From positions 1 to 64,000 of the forward strand of contig JACNKX010000198.1 in assembly GCA_014381825.1 (NCBI GenBank): DNA of 64,000 bases, written 5' to 3'. The position numbers were made by a program, and so were the translations under genes. Positions 54,522-63,104 of the stretch are shown here, piece by piece; position 1 is the first letter of the stretch, and each line of letters starts with the position of its first letter. Below the pieces are notes generated by a model. The model made no database searches. It was not told where the DNA came from and worked only from the letters and a program-made list of their open reading frames with translations. The DNA comes from Planctomycetota bacterium. GTDB taxonomy: Bacteria; Planctomycetota; Planctomycetia; Pirellulales; Pirellulaceae.

Positions 54522-55043
54522 TTAGTTCCCAGCGTCGCCTTCGCCAAGCGGCGTATCGGAAGCCTTCGACGACACAATACGAACATCAATTTCCCCCACT
54601 TTGTCGCATACGTCCAATACGGCGATGATGTGTTTGGCCGGACATTCAGAATCGGCGGTGATACGGAACAAAAATGTATTGCCTGATTCATCTTTGAATT
54701 TAACCAGCCGCGGCCTCAACTCGTCGAGGCCAATCATTTCGCTGGCGACGCTCATATTTCCTTCGCGATCAAGTTCCAGCAGGAAGCTGAGTCTGGGGCC
54801 TGGTGCAACGGGAGGACTGGTTGAAAGTTGTCGAATCCGGTCTATGACGGCTGCTTGGCGTGTCTCAGCAACCACTTGCTGCTCCACCGCGACAGCCTGC
54901 GATTGCTGACTCGACGCTTTCACGTAGAATAGCCCCGCACCGGCGACGGCAAGTACTCCGAGAATTACGACAACTAGTCCTACCACGAGGAGTGCGACCA
55001 ATGCTCCCGACGAACTGGATCGCTGATCTTGGTCGTATCCCAT
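54522..55043 (-). CDS. ExbD/TolR-like membrane-anchored protein A
   Basis: 173 residues; GAGGAG sits 7 bases before the ATG. N-terminus MGYDQDQRSSSSGALVALL leads into one transmembrane segment (VVGLVVVILGVLAVAGAGLF), followed by a Gln-rich helical stretch (SSQQSQAVAVEQQVVAETRQ) and a C-terminal ExbD-like domain (GLDELRPRLVKFKDESGNTF, ITADSECPAKHIIAVLDVCD, VGEIDVRIVSS). ExbD and TolR usually pair with ExbB or TolQ to use proton flow; no ExbB is in this window. The next gene is a close paralogue. Confidence 0.7.
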   Translation of the reverse strand: MGYDQDQRSSSSGALVALLVVGLVVVILGVLAVAGAGLFYVKASSQQSQAVAVEQQVVAETRQAAVIDRIRQLSTSPPVAPGPRLSFLLELDREGNMSVASEMIGLDELRPRLVKFKDESGNTFLFRITADSECPAKHIIAVLDVCDKVGEIDVRIVSSKASDTPLGEGDAGN

Positions 55044-55172
55044 GGCAAAACTCCTCTGGAGGGTGGTGGCTGCGATTCTTCTTTGAGTTGAATGTGTTGC
55101 TCGAACGATTGTATTCGCCCCGCAGGGCGGCCTATTGGTGCGGGTACTGCACCAGTTCCAGATTGCAGCCCT

Positions 55173-55937
55173 TTATTTCTCAATGGTCGGGTCGTCAATT
55201 GCACCCCAAGCGAGCCCGGTCGCTCCGATATAAGACTCCCGCGTCATAAACGTGAATCGCGTACCGGTGGCTCGGAATGCCGAGTCCTCCGGGAGTTCGG
55301 TCGGAGGCACTGTGATGGAAAGCGTTGCTCCGGCGTGTCGCTCAGGTGTAACGACTTTAAGGGTGATCACGTCATATGCGGAGAATGTCCCGTCTTCGAA
55401 GTGGTCCCATTCGGCGGCAGGTTCGTAGGACGCGACGGTTGCTGTCACTTGTACTACTGAATCCTCGGACGTTTTGATGCGGTAATCGACGTCGCCGACT
55501 TCGCCACAGACGTCCAGCACTGGAATGAAGTGTTTGACCGGGCATTCAAGATCGACATTGATCTGCACAGAATAAGCATTGCTCGTTTCATCCTTCAGCT
55601 TTGTGAGCTTCGCCTTCAGTTCGTCCAGATCGATCTTCTCGTCGTCAACGCTCGCGATGCCTTCACCGTCAATCTCTACCTCGAAGATGAGTCTCGGATC
55701 TGGCGTAGTCGCAACCCGAGACTGTTCCAACTGGGACATGGCCATCGTTCGCTGTGCCTCAGCAATCGCACGTTCCTCCATCGCGACAGCCTGTGCCTGC
55801 TGTGTTGACGCTCGAACCCAAAACACACCGACTCCAGCAATGGTAATGATTGCCAGAATGACGAGCACCAAGCCGACTCCGATCACGGCAACTAGCGTTC
55901 CCGACGAATTGGACCGTTGGTACTGGTCGTGTCCCAT
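55173..55937 (-). CDS. ExbD/TolR-like membrane-anchored protein B (extended)
   Basis: ATG at 55937 gives MGHDQYQRSNSSGTLVAVIG, matching protein A, with AGAGA upstream. 254 residues: one membrane segment, a Gln-rich helix (STQQAQAVAMEERAIAEAQR), then the same ExbD-like domain (DLDELKAKLTKLKDETSNAY, NVDLECPVKHFIPVLDVCGE, VGDVDYRIKTSED). Compared with protein A it carries an additional ~80-residue beta-rich C-terminal extension (TATVASYEPAAEWDHFEDGT, TLSITVPPTELPEDSAFRAT). The pair looks like a tandem duplication in which one copy was shortened or the other extended. Function unknown; anchored periplasmic domain likely. Confidence 0.7.
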   Translation of the reverse strand: MGHDQYQRSNSSGTLVAVIGVGLVLVILAIITIAGVGVFWVRASTQQAQAVAMEERAIAEAQRTMAMSQLEQSRVATTPDPRLIFEVEIDGEGIASVDDEKIDLDELKAKLTKLKDETSNAYSVQINVDLECPVKHFIPVLDVCGEVGDVDYRIKTSEDSVVQVTATVASYEPAAEWDHFEDGTFSAYDVITLKVVTPERHAGATLSITVPPTELPEDSAFRATGTRFTFMTRESYIGATGLAWGAIDDPTIEK

Positions 55938-56070
55938 GGTGGATCTCTGCTGAAACAGTGTCACTTCATTAGACTATGCATGATATCCCCATCGCGACAC
56001 TCCTCGCTGCAGTGGCGTACATTTCGTTAGACTGTGCTTACTCGTAGTCCATCTGGTCAGCCGCAAACCG

Positions 56071-56283
56071 CTACTGGTCATTGAAGTGATAAACGGCAGG
56101 TTCAACACTTTTGTCGAGTTCATACAGATGGGGCCATGCCTGCAATTCCGTGACACCGGGGTCTTCCTCCGCACTACCCAAGAAGGCAGCCAAATCTTGC
56201 TCGCGTGGGAGACGCATTAGTGTGGCGAACGGTGGCTGAATTGGCAGATCTCGCCCATCGTAAGGCCCACCTTGAAAACGCAT
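56071..56283 (-). CDS. Small hypothetical protein (YHF-ending)
   Basis: 70 residues, with GGAGGG 7 bases before the ATG, a strong site that supports real translation. Sequence begins MRFQGGPYDGRDLPIQPPFA, then LPREQDLAAFLGSAEEDPG and ends AVYHFNDQ. Short proteins with a QGGPYDGRxL start and a YHF end are common in planctomycetes and may bind small ligands; the function is not known to me. Confidence 0.65.
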   Translation of the reverse strand: MRFQGGPYDGRDLPIQPPFATLMRLPREQDLAAFLGSAEEDPGVTELQAWPHLYELDKSVEPAVYHFNDQ

Positions 56284-56332
56284 CGAATTTCCCTCCGAGG
56301 TTGATGGCTTGGTAGTGGATCATTGGAGAATA

Positions 56333-56701
56333 TCAGGTCTTCATTCGCAACACGGCAGCAACACATGCGAAGAGGTAAGCCAACGCGATACTTATCCACA
56401 CCAATCGTCCCCGTGAGCTAGTGGGAAACGCAATGGCCGTCCAGGCGATAACAATGATCGCTAGAAAGCCCACGATTCCAGCGAAGACAGGTGCGGCAAT
56501 CCAGCCGCCACCGGCAGACGAACCGAGACAGACGAAGAACGTGAGTACAAAGATGCTTGCAACCGTGAATTGTGGCTTAACATGAGCTTGTTGACGGTCC
56601 TTACGTTGGCTTGCGTCAAGCTCGTCCAGAATCAGTTGAGCTGCCTCGGCAAGATCGTCGGCGTCTACAAACCTCGTACCGTCACGATTGGAATCTGACA
56701 T
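56333..56701 (-). CDS. Small membrane protein of unknown function
   Basis: 122 residues. Hydrophilic N-terminus (RFVDADDLAEAAQLILDELD), then three hydrophobic segments: FTVASIFVLTFFVCLGSS, WIAAPVFAGIVGFLAIIVIA and VWISIALAYLFACVAAVL. It starts at ATG 56701 with a weak site (GAGCGA). Not recognised as a named family. It sits next to the YHF protein with a 49-base gap, so they may share a transcript. Confidence 0.6.
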   Translation of the reverse strand: MSDSNRDGTRFVDADDLAEAAQLILDELDASQRKDRQQAHVKPQFTVASIFVLTFFVCLGSSAGGGWIAAPVFAGIVGFLAIIVIAWTAIAFPTSSRGRLVWISIALAYLFACVAAVLRMKT

Positions 56702-56955
56702 GAGACTGTTCGCTCGAAAGCAACGACCTTTTCGGGGTAACGACAGAGCATCGAGATGTTGTGGACGTGGCCAGTTTGTCGGCCAGCACCCAGAGTTGTA
56801 TCAATGATGAAAGAGTGCTCACTCTTGGATATCTTACCACGATTCAGCAAGACTGCTTGTGTCTTGCTGCGTCTGAGTGTGAGCTGTTGCGAAACAAGTA
56901 GGATCGGTTTCAAACCATTGTGCCGAATATACTTGCCGAGGCAATTCGACTCGTT

Positions 56956-57000
56956 CTTCGGCTTCGTCTCCGAAGGTTATAGGTTCGAACCCTGTCGGGA
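56956..57000 (+). pseudogene. 3' half of a tRNA-Arg-like gene
   Basis: A CTTCGG/CCGAAG stem with an 8-base loop is followed by GGTTATAGGTTCGAAC and a full T-arm (ATAGG-TTCGAAC-CCTGT), then CGGGA. The D-arm and 5' acceptor half are missing. The T-arm core GGTTATAGGTTCGAA is identical to that in tRNA-Arg(TCG) at 49.8 kb. This looks like an attachment-site remnant at the right end of the accessory strip. Confidence 0.6.
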
Positions 57001-57047
57001 AAACTAGAAGCAATGTTGGACGAGAATCGAGTTGAATGCGACGTGGT

Positions 57048-58850
57048 TTACTCGATCTCGATCGTCGGAGCGGCGATGAAACGGTTCAACACTTCGGTCG
57101 TTTCTTGGTTCCAGATGACGACCTCGCCCTTGAAGCCGGATGCGGCTACTAGAGGGCGGCTATTGCTCGCGTCGATGGCGAAAAGATGGTCGTGGTGACC
57201 GTCGTACGTGCGTTGAGCGGAAACCTTGTCGACATCAAAGACAGCGTTTGGACCTGCAATCGAAAACTGCTTGACTTGACCGCTCGCAGACGCCGCCAAG
57301 AGATGGTCACCGCTCCGATGAATCGAAAAGACCGGACCGGGGAAGTCATGGCGGATGAGGTCGACTGAGTACTCTTTGGCGAAACGAGCCTCCATGTCGG
57401 CGGCGGTGCCGTCTTCGTCACGAACGGTTACTGGGTTCCAACCATGAAAGTGTTGGCCCTCGCCGCCGGACCAGATGCGACGTGAATTCGGCTCGGATTG
57501 CACCCCGAACAAACGATGGAGGCCGGCGAGCGGACCAAACTCGCGGCGGTGCCCTTTGTAAGTTGTGAAGAGCTGTCCGTCCAAACGGGCGAACACTTTT
57601 ACAGTCCGATCCATCGACGACGAGACAACGAACTCGCTACCGGATAGCTCCATGGGCCACGTTTCGTGCAAATTGGTCAGGTACTCGATGATCTCCGCGT
57701 GCGATCGCAATGAATCGCCGGAAAACGTCTCGCGTTCGACCTTGTAAGTTTTGCCGATCCCGGTGATCGTGATCTTGGTCAGTGACTCGGCGATTGGTGG
57801 AACGCCCTTCGTCACCGCGACAGTTTCAAGTTCCCAGTTCGCTTCCCGAACGATGAAGCTGCTGTCGGCGAAGTCCCAATGTTGCTGAATGTGTGAACCG
57901 CTCTTCGATTCGTACTCATTGAGCGTGAACAGCGCATGAGCGCTTGCGTTGGAGACTCTTTGCTCGGCGAATCGATAATCCGTCACATCAACTGCTGTTA
58001 CCCAATTGACGTGTTGTGTCGTGCGCCATGATTCCTGGCGATTGGTCATGTCGTAGGCTCGGACGGAATTGTCCGCGCCGCTGGCGATCAGCGAACGAGC
58101 ATCGCCGGTGAACGCAAGGTCGAGTACGAGATCTTCCCAGACGGCAAGCACTTCATGATTGCTCGCGGGTTGTTCGGTCGCGGCGAGATTGTCGACATCA
58201 ACGAGTCGAATCTCTCCGTATTCACCCGGAGCACCACCCCCGATGGCGAGTGTCCGACCGTCGGGCGTGTATTCAATACACTGGATTCGCTGGGGCAATC
58301 CCGTGATTCGCTGCTTCAGTTTACCGGACTCAACATCCCAAACGAGGAGTTCGTGCCAGCCACCCGTAAACAGTGACTTGCCATCGAGCGAGAACTTGAT
58401 CGCAAAGACTGGGATCGGTACGCGATACACCTCGGGAGGAGGCGGGTGTTCGCGCGGAGGAAGCAGGGTGACGATGCGGTCGGACTTGTTTGGCCCGTCG
58501 AAGGTGGCACCTTGTTCGATCCACTGTTTGAACAATTCAATCTCTTCGGTCTGCAACGCATCGTCTTTTTGTGGCATCCGAAGATCGTCGTCTGGGTCGG
58601 TCAGTTTCTCAAATAAATAACTGTCATTGGGATTGCCCGCGACGATTGGTATCTCACCGCTCTCACCGGCTTTGAGGAACAACTCGAACGTGTGTAAGGC
58701 GTAGCGTCCTTCGGTCTTTCGATTGTCGTGGCATCCCAGGCATCGTTGAGCCAGGATGGGCGCGAGCTGGCGTCTGAAGCTGATCTCCGCGCCGAAGCCG
58801 GTCGCGGGCAAGCACAGAGTTATGACAAGGAGGCTTCGCATGTCTGGCAT
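57048..58850 (-). CDS. PSCyt1 cytochrome fused to WD40 repeats
   Basis: A 600-residue exported protein (signal MRSLLVITLCLPATGFGA). The mature start ISFRRQLAPILAQRCLGCHD holds the CxxCH heme motif, followed by the planctomycete cytochrome signature (RYALHTFELFLKAGESG, MPQKDDALQTEEIELFKQWI). From ~150 a WD40-type propeller begins (VYRVPIPVFAIKFSLDGKSL, LLVWDVESGKLKQR, YTPDGRTLAIGGG) and continues to the C-terminus with VVIWNQETTEVLNRFIA. It begins directly after the stop of the DUF1549/DUF1553 gene (TGA then ATG with no gap), so it is the third gene of that operon. Function unknown; propeller and heme suggest binding plus electron transfer. Confidence 0.87.
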   Translation of the reverse strand: MPDMRSLLVITLCLPATGFGAEISFRRQLAPILAQRCLGCHDNRKTEGRYALHTFELFLKAGESGEIPIVAGNPNDSYLFEKLTDPDDDLRMPQKDDALQTEEIELFKQWIEQGATFDGPNKSDRIVTLLPPREHPPPPEVYRVPIPVFAIKFSLDGKSLFTGGWHELLVWDVESGKLKQRITGLPQRIQCIEYTPDGRTLAIGGGAPGEYGEIRLVDVDNLAATEQPASNHEVLAVWEDLVLDLAFTGDARSLIASGADNSVRAYDMTNRQESWRTTQHVNWVTAVDVTDYRFAEQRVSNASAHALFTLNEYESKSGSHIQQHWDFADSSFIVREANWELETVAVTKGVPPIAESLTKITITGIGKTYKVERETFSGDSLRSHAEIIEYLTNLHETWPMELSGSEFVVSSSMDRTVKVFARLDGQLFTTYKGHRREFGPLAGLHRLFGVQSEPNSRRIWSGGEGQHFHGWNPVTVRDEDGTAADMEARFAKEYSVDLIRHDFPGPVFSIHRSGDHLLAASASGQVKQFSIAGPNAVFDVDKVSAQRTYDGHHDHLFAIDASNSRPLVAASGFKGEVVIWNQETTEVLNRFIAAPTIEIE

Positions 58851-61415
58851 TCAGTGCTGGAACATGAACTCGTTTGTGTTTACTAACGCCCAGACAAGGT
58901 CTTCAATCGCTTCACCTCGATTGTCTGCAGCTTCGAGATGTTTCCGGATCTCGGTTCGTTCTTGCTCTCGTGATGGTCGACCCAATGCGCTCAAGTAAAC
59001 TTGCTCCGCCAACTCCTCGTCGAGAAGAGGGGCCAATCGCACTTGGGCACGCTTTACGAGCTTGCGAACTAATTCGCTGTTCATGAGTTGAAGCGTTTGG
59101 TCCAGACTTGCTTCGGAGCGGCGTTCGCAGACACAAGCTGTGACGCGTTCCGGTTGGCCAAACGCCCTTAGGAACGTCGTTAGGTGTGGATACGGCTGTT
59201 GAGTCATGTAGTACGAACTGAGTTGTTGTCGTGCCGCATCGTGCCCTTTCACTGCTTCCTCCCGAGTTGCGGCGTCTAAGTCGTCGCGGGCCAGTTCGAT
59301 TTTCGCATCGGCGAGTTCCTGTTCGAGCTGCTGGAACCGATCGTCGCCGTCGCAAAACCGCGTGATCGCGTCTTGAAGCTGCTCGGCCGAAAGGAGCCGG
59401 ACTCGAGCATGTGAGAACAGTTCGTCATCCGTTTCGTTGAACTTGATTGCATCGGAGCTGCGTTGATAAGTCTGGCTATTGAGAATGGTTCGGGTGATTT
59501 CTTTGCGATCAAACCCGGACTTCGCGAAATCCTGGGCAAGAGCATCTAGCAGCTCGACGTTGACGGGCGGATTGGACGACCGGAAGTCGTCGACCGGCTC
59601 TACCAAACCTCGCCCCATCAGGTGAGACCAGATCCGATTAACCGCCACGCGGGCGAAGTACGCATTGTCCGGCGATGTTAGCCACCGAACGAATGCAACG
59701 CGATTGTCCTCTTCGGGCGATCGATGGACGTTCGTCGGCCATGGCGGCTGTTCGATGCCAGTGCGCGGATTACTCATCGCGCGTCCGGGCATCAGGCCGA
59801 TCGTGACGTCACTGCCTGGTGCGGGAAGCTTCTTCTTCTCGCCTCCCAAAGTTCGCTCAATTTCGTGAAACGCCGACGCGATCTGATAGTAGTTGTCTTG
59901 TGTCCAGCTTTCATAAGGATGGTTGTGGCACTGGGCACACATGATTCGCGAGCCCATGAAAACCTGGGCAACGGACTCAGTCACCATTTTCGTGTCGCTA
60001 GTCACTCGAAAGAAGTTTGCAGGCTGGACTTCAGATGTGTCGCCCGCAGCGGTCAGTAATTTGGTGACGAATTGATCGTAGGGCTCGTTCGTTTCGATCG
60101 ATTCGAAGACCCAGCGGCTGTAAGCCGTCGCCTGCTCAGGCGAAAGAACCGTCTGGTTGATTCGCAATAGGTCCGCCATCTTCAAGCCCCAGAAACGGGC
60201 GTATTCCGGCGAATCGAGGAAGCGTTCGATCAGCTTCTCGCGTTTGTCGCACGCATCATCCGCTAGGAACTCTGTCACTTCATTTGGAGTCGGCAATAAA
60301 CCTCGTACATCAAGCGAAAGGCGACGCAGGAATGTTGCGTCGTCGCAACTGCCGGACGGCTGATACTGTAGCTGTCGCAGCTTCTGGTTTACCAAGCGGT
60401 CGACGTAATTGTGTTCCGGCGCGTCCTTCCACTCGAACCCCGCAACGTCCTGAACGAACGTAAAATATGCTGACGCGATGTCGTCGAGGTATCGCACAAC
60501 GACCGCGGTCTGTCCTCGACCGTGGCCCGTCACAAGCCCAGCGGGGTCCACGCTCGCGATGGCATCGTTCGAGAGGGTGAATGTGGCAATTCGAGTGACA
60601 TCGCGCGTGCTACCATCTGAAAAATAAGCGACGACGCGCATCTGCTGTTGGCCGGAACCATCGGCTAAGCGAATCACTCGGCGTCTTGGCTCGAGGTCGA
60701 CTTTCACGCACACGGGGAAGTCCGGAGGATCGATCTTGCAGCCTTCATAAATCCACTGACGTAAGATCGAGTACGGTTCGTCGTCTGTTCGCAGTCGCTT
60801 TCCGCCGCCATGCGGAATGCGCAACGTTGGCTTCTTTAGCAACAAGCTCTGTTCCGGCACAAGCGGCTCGGTGAAACGAACGAACGATCCGCGTACTAAG
60901 CTACGTTCGTCTAGCTTCGAGTCGAATGCGTTCAGCGAGAGTTCCAACGCCCCGCGCCCATTCGGCTTGCCGTGGCAAGAACCGCTATTGCAGCCTTGCT
61001 TCGTCAGGATCGCTAGAGTCTCCCAGCGGAAAGACACTGGCTGCGGTTCGGCGACTTGAGACACCGTGATCTTGATTCGTGCCTGTAACTCACCGACGCG
61101 AACGTCGATCGAGTCCTGCCCGTTTTGCTTTGATCGGGCATAGCCTTCGTCAATACTGACAACATCGGATTCACTGAAAGTTGCCTCTCGCGTTAGATCA
61201 ACTACATGGCCGTTCGACGCGACGCCCGTAACGAGGAGTTGTGCTGTCGCTCGCTGGCCGGCGAGAGTCATTTGCGTGGGAGTTACTTCGATTCGCTCGA
61301 ATCGTTCATCGTCGGCGCTGGAGGTTGTGGCCATCAGGCCGAGGAACAGTAGTGCATTCGCAAGCGGTTTCGCCATGCTTCGCACTTTCGGTCGTCGATC
61401 CATCGCGCCGTTCAT
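58851..61415 (-). CDS. Exported DUF1549/DUF1553 protein with Ig-like and cytochrome-like parts
   Basis: The start at 61415 overlaps the DUF1501 stop by ATGA, the reason for choosing it over frames reaching 61652. The 854-residue protein has a signal region (MAKPLANALLFLGLMATTSSA), a Big2-like domain, CNSGSCHGKPNGRGALELSL (CxxxxCH, a cytochrome-like site), a second Big2-like part (RDVTRIATFTLSNDAIASVD), DUF1549 (RRLSLDVRGLLPTPNEVTEF, YARFWGLKMADLLRINQ), MCAQCHNHPYESW, and DUF1553 (RVAVNRIWSHLMGRGLVEPV, LLDALAQDFAKSGFDRKEIT). DUF1549/1553 proteins are typical of planctomycetes and often occur with DUF1501, as here. Activity is not established. Confidence 0.9.
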   Translation of the reverse strand: MNGAMDRRPKVRSMAKPLANALLFLGLMATTSSADDERFERIEVTPTQMTLAGQRATAQLLVTGVASNGHVVDLTREATFSESDVVSIDEGYARSKQNGQDSIDVRVGELQARIKITVSQVAEPQPVSFRWETLAILTKQGCNSGSCHGKPNGRGALELSLNAFDSKLDERSLVRGSFVRFTEPLVPEQSLLLKKPTLRIPHGGGKRLRTDDEPYSILRQWIYEGCKIDPPDFPVCVKVDLEPRRRVIRLADGSGQQQMRVVAYFSDGSTRDVTRIATFTLSNDAIASVDPAGLVTGHGRGQTAVVVRYLDDIASAYFTFVQDVAGFEWKDAPEHNYVDRLVNQKLRQLQYQPSGSCDDATFLRRLSLDVRGLLPTPNEVTEFLADDACDKREKLIERFLDSPEYARFWGLKMADLLRINQTVLSPEQATAYSRWVFESIETNEPYDQFVTKLLTAAGDTSEVQPANFFRVTSDTKMVTESVAQVFMGSRIMCAQCHNHPYESWTQDNYYQIASAFHEIERTLGGEKKKLPAPGSDVTIGLMPGRAMSNPRTGIEQPPWPTNVHRSPEEDNRVAFVRWLTSPDNAYFARVAVNRIWSHLMGRGLVEPVDDFRSSNPPVNVELLDALAQDFAKSGFDRKEITRTILNSQTYQRSSDAIKFNETDDELFSHARVRLLSAEQLQDAITRFCDGDDRFQQLEQELADAKIELARDDLDAATREEAVKGHDAARQQLSSYYMTQQPYPHLTTFLRAFGQPERVTACVCERRSEASLDQTLQLMNSELVRKLVKRAQVRLAPLLDEELAEQVYLSALGRPSREQERTEIRKHLEAADNRGEAIEDLVWALVNTNEFMFQH

Positions 61416-62809
61416 CCGAAAACCTCCGGAATTGCGCGACCACCTTTTGCCAGAAAGATCGGTCGGTCTTCGGGGGTAAAGATTGGTTCCTCGACATCGA
61501 TGCCAAGCTTCGCAAAAACGGTGGCTCCATAGTCTTCGACGGTATAAGCCATCGGGCTGATAACATAGGCGCCGTCCTTGTCCGTCTCGCCGACGACTTG
61601 CCCCTGGGGCACGCCGGCACCGGCAAACGCAATCGAGAAGGCATGCACCCAATGATCGCGTCCCTGGCGTTCGTTGATCTTAGGTGTGCGACCGAACTCG
61701 GTCACGAAACACACGAGCGTGTCGGCCAGTAAGCCTCGCTGATCCATATCAGTGATCAGCCCCGAGAAGGCCCAGTCGGTGCTCGGCATCATCGGCCAAG
61801 TTCCAATGCCCCAGCGACCTGCGCCAGCCCCGCCACCTTTGATATTCGTGTTGTTGTCGGAGTAGATGGCGTCGTGATGATCCCAATTCATATTACTGCC
61901 GCCGGGCCAGAGTTTGCCGTCGGAAGGCCATTGTGTGTTAATCGTCACAAATCGAACGCCCGATTCGATCAGCTTCCGTCCGAGCATATAGAGGTCACCG
62001 CGGTGCGTTCGATCAGCTTCGTTGGGATGATACAGTTGCTTGACGTGATCCGGTTCGCCAGCCACATCGAAAGCTGCCAGCGTTGCTGGATTCGTCAACA
62101 TGTCTTCGGCCTGCGCCGCAAACTCTTCCATCGCTCGTACGTCGCGTTTGCCCTCGCCAAGTAGACCAATATTCAGGTTCGCTAACAGATCGCGTCGAAC
62201 CTGAAATCGATCGGGAGCGATTCCTTCGAGCTTCAGGCCCGAGACTTTGCCGTGTCGGATTTTGAACGCTTTGTGACTTGCCGGGAGGAAGCCGAGCCGA
62301 GACTCTTTGGATTGCTCGCCGGACCCTTCCAGCACGTAGGCAGGCAAGTGACGAGCGGTCGTGCCAAGTTGTTGCGAAACGACGGCCCCGATGTCCGGTA
62401 TCGTGACCGGCCCAGTCGGATCGGAGCCGGAAAAAATGTACTGCGATCCCAACGGATGCGAATTACCGATGTTTGGCTTCGGCTGGCGCATACAGCGAAC
62501 GATCGTCAACTTGTCTGCGACCTTTGCGGTACGCGTCAGCAACTCGGTGAATTGCACGCCGGGCACCGACGTGGCAATCGCCTTGAAGGGCGATCGGTGA
62601 ACTGGATTCGCGTCCGGCTTGGGATCCCACGTATCCGTATGCGACACGCCACCTTGCTCGAAGATGACGAGTACGCTCTTCGCCCGAACTGCGTGAGCGT
62701 ACTTAGCGATCGCGGTATTGACCGACGAAGCCGCGCGAAGACCCGCGAGGCCGCCCATCGATATGCCGATGAAACTGCGGCGATCGAGATGGCGGTGTGC
62801 GTTGATCAT
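61412..62809 (-). CDS. DUF1501 protein with Tat-type start
   Basis: 465 residues. The N-terminus LDRRSFIGISMGGLAGLRAA is a Tat-like twin-arginine signal. The rest follows the DUF1501 pattern related to alkaline phosphatase/sulfatase folds: VLVIFEQGGVSHTDTWDPKP (metal-binding-type Asp), IVRCMRQPKPNIGNSHPLGS, GVRFVTINTQWPSDGKLWP, TLVCFVTEFGRTPKINERQG, DHWVHAFSIAFAGAG. First complete gene of the three-gene operon, followed by the coupled DUF1549/1553 gene. No Shine-Dalgarno is seen; translation may depend on the small upstream ORF whose frame would overlap its ATG. Confidence 0.9.
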   Translation of the reverse strand: MINAHRHLDRRSFIGISMGGLAGLRAASSVNTAIAKYAHAVRAKSVLVIFEQGGVSHTDTWDPKPDANPVHRSPFKAIATSVPGVQFTELLTRTAKVADKLTIVRCMRQPKPNIGNSHPLGSQYIFSGSDPTGPVTIPDIGAVVSQQLGTTARHLPAYVLEGSGEQSKESRLGFLPASHKAFKIRHGKVSGLKLEGIAPDRFQVRRDLLANLNIGLLGEGKRDVRAMEEFAAQAEDMLTNPATLAAFDVAGEPDHVKQLYHPNEADRTHRGDLYMLGRKLIESGVRFVTINTQWPSDGKLWPGGSNMNWDHHDAIYSDNNTNIKGGGAGAGRWGIGTWPMMPSTDWAFSGLITDMDQRGLLADTLVCFVTEFGRTPKINERQGRDHWVHAFSIAFAGAGVPQGQVVGETDKDGAYVISPMAYTVEDYGATVFAKLGIDVEEPIFTPEDRPIFLAKGGRAIPEVFG

Positions 62810-63066
62810 TGTTGAGTTTGGTTGACTGGAGTTTGAGCGTGGCGAGGCAGAGGCCGATTCCGGGTGGGGCCTTCAGTATAGCTCAAGGCAGCCTTTTGCG
62901 CGATAGCGACGTGTCTACCACGGCAGTACGAACAAACCAAAGTTCTTAGAAAACAGCACTCACCAGGACATGATCGTGCCTCACGAGCGGCGTCGAGTTC
63001 TCGCGGCAGAATTACGAGCAGAAACAGCGCGGTGGCCAGCTAGTGAATCCAATTCAGTCGACGCAT
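62807..63066 (-). pseudogene. Small exported Cys-rich ORF interrupted by TAG
   Basis: ATG at 63066 has AGAGAGG about 7 bases upstream. The frame reads MRRLNWIH, TAG at 63040-63042, then LATALFLLVILPRELDAARE, CPGECCFLRTLVCSYCRGRH and on to a TGA that overlaps the DUF1501 ATG (ATGA). With the stop read through it would be an ~85-residue protein with a signal peptide and a CxxxCC...CxxC cluster. Either it is a recent nonsense mutation or a short remnant; translation coupling with DUF1501 would be lost. Confidence 0.5.
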
Positions 63067-63104
63067 GACGAAACCTCTCTTGGAGGCTGGCAGTCTTCTG
63101 CGGA

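Noticed and set aside
61416-61652. Longer N-terminus for the DUF1549/DUF1553 protein
   Set aside because: The extra 79 residues overlap DUF1501 in another frame, are Arg/Cys-rich and unlike a signal peptide; the ATGA-coupled start at 61415 is better.
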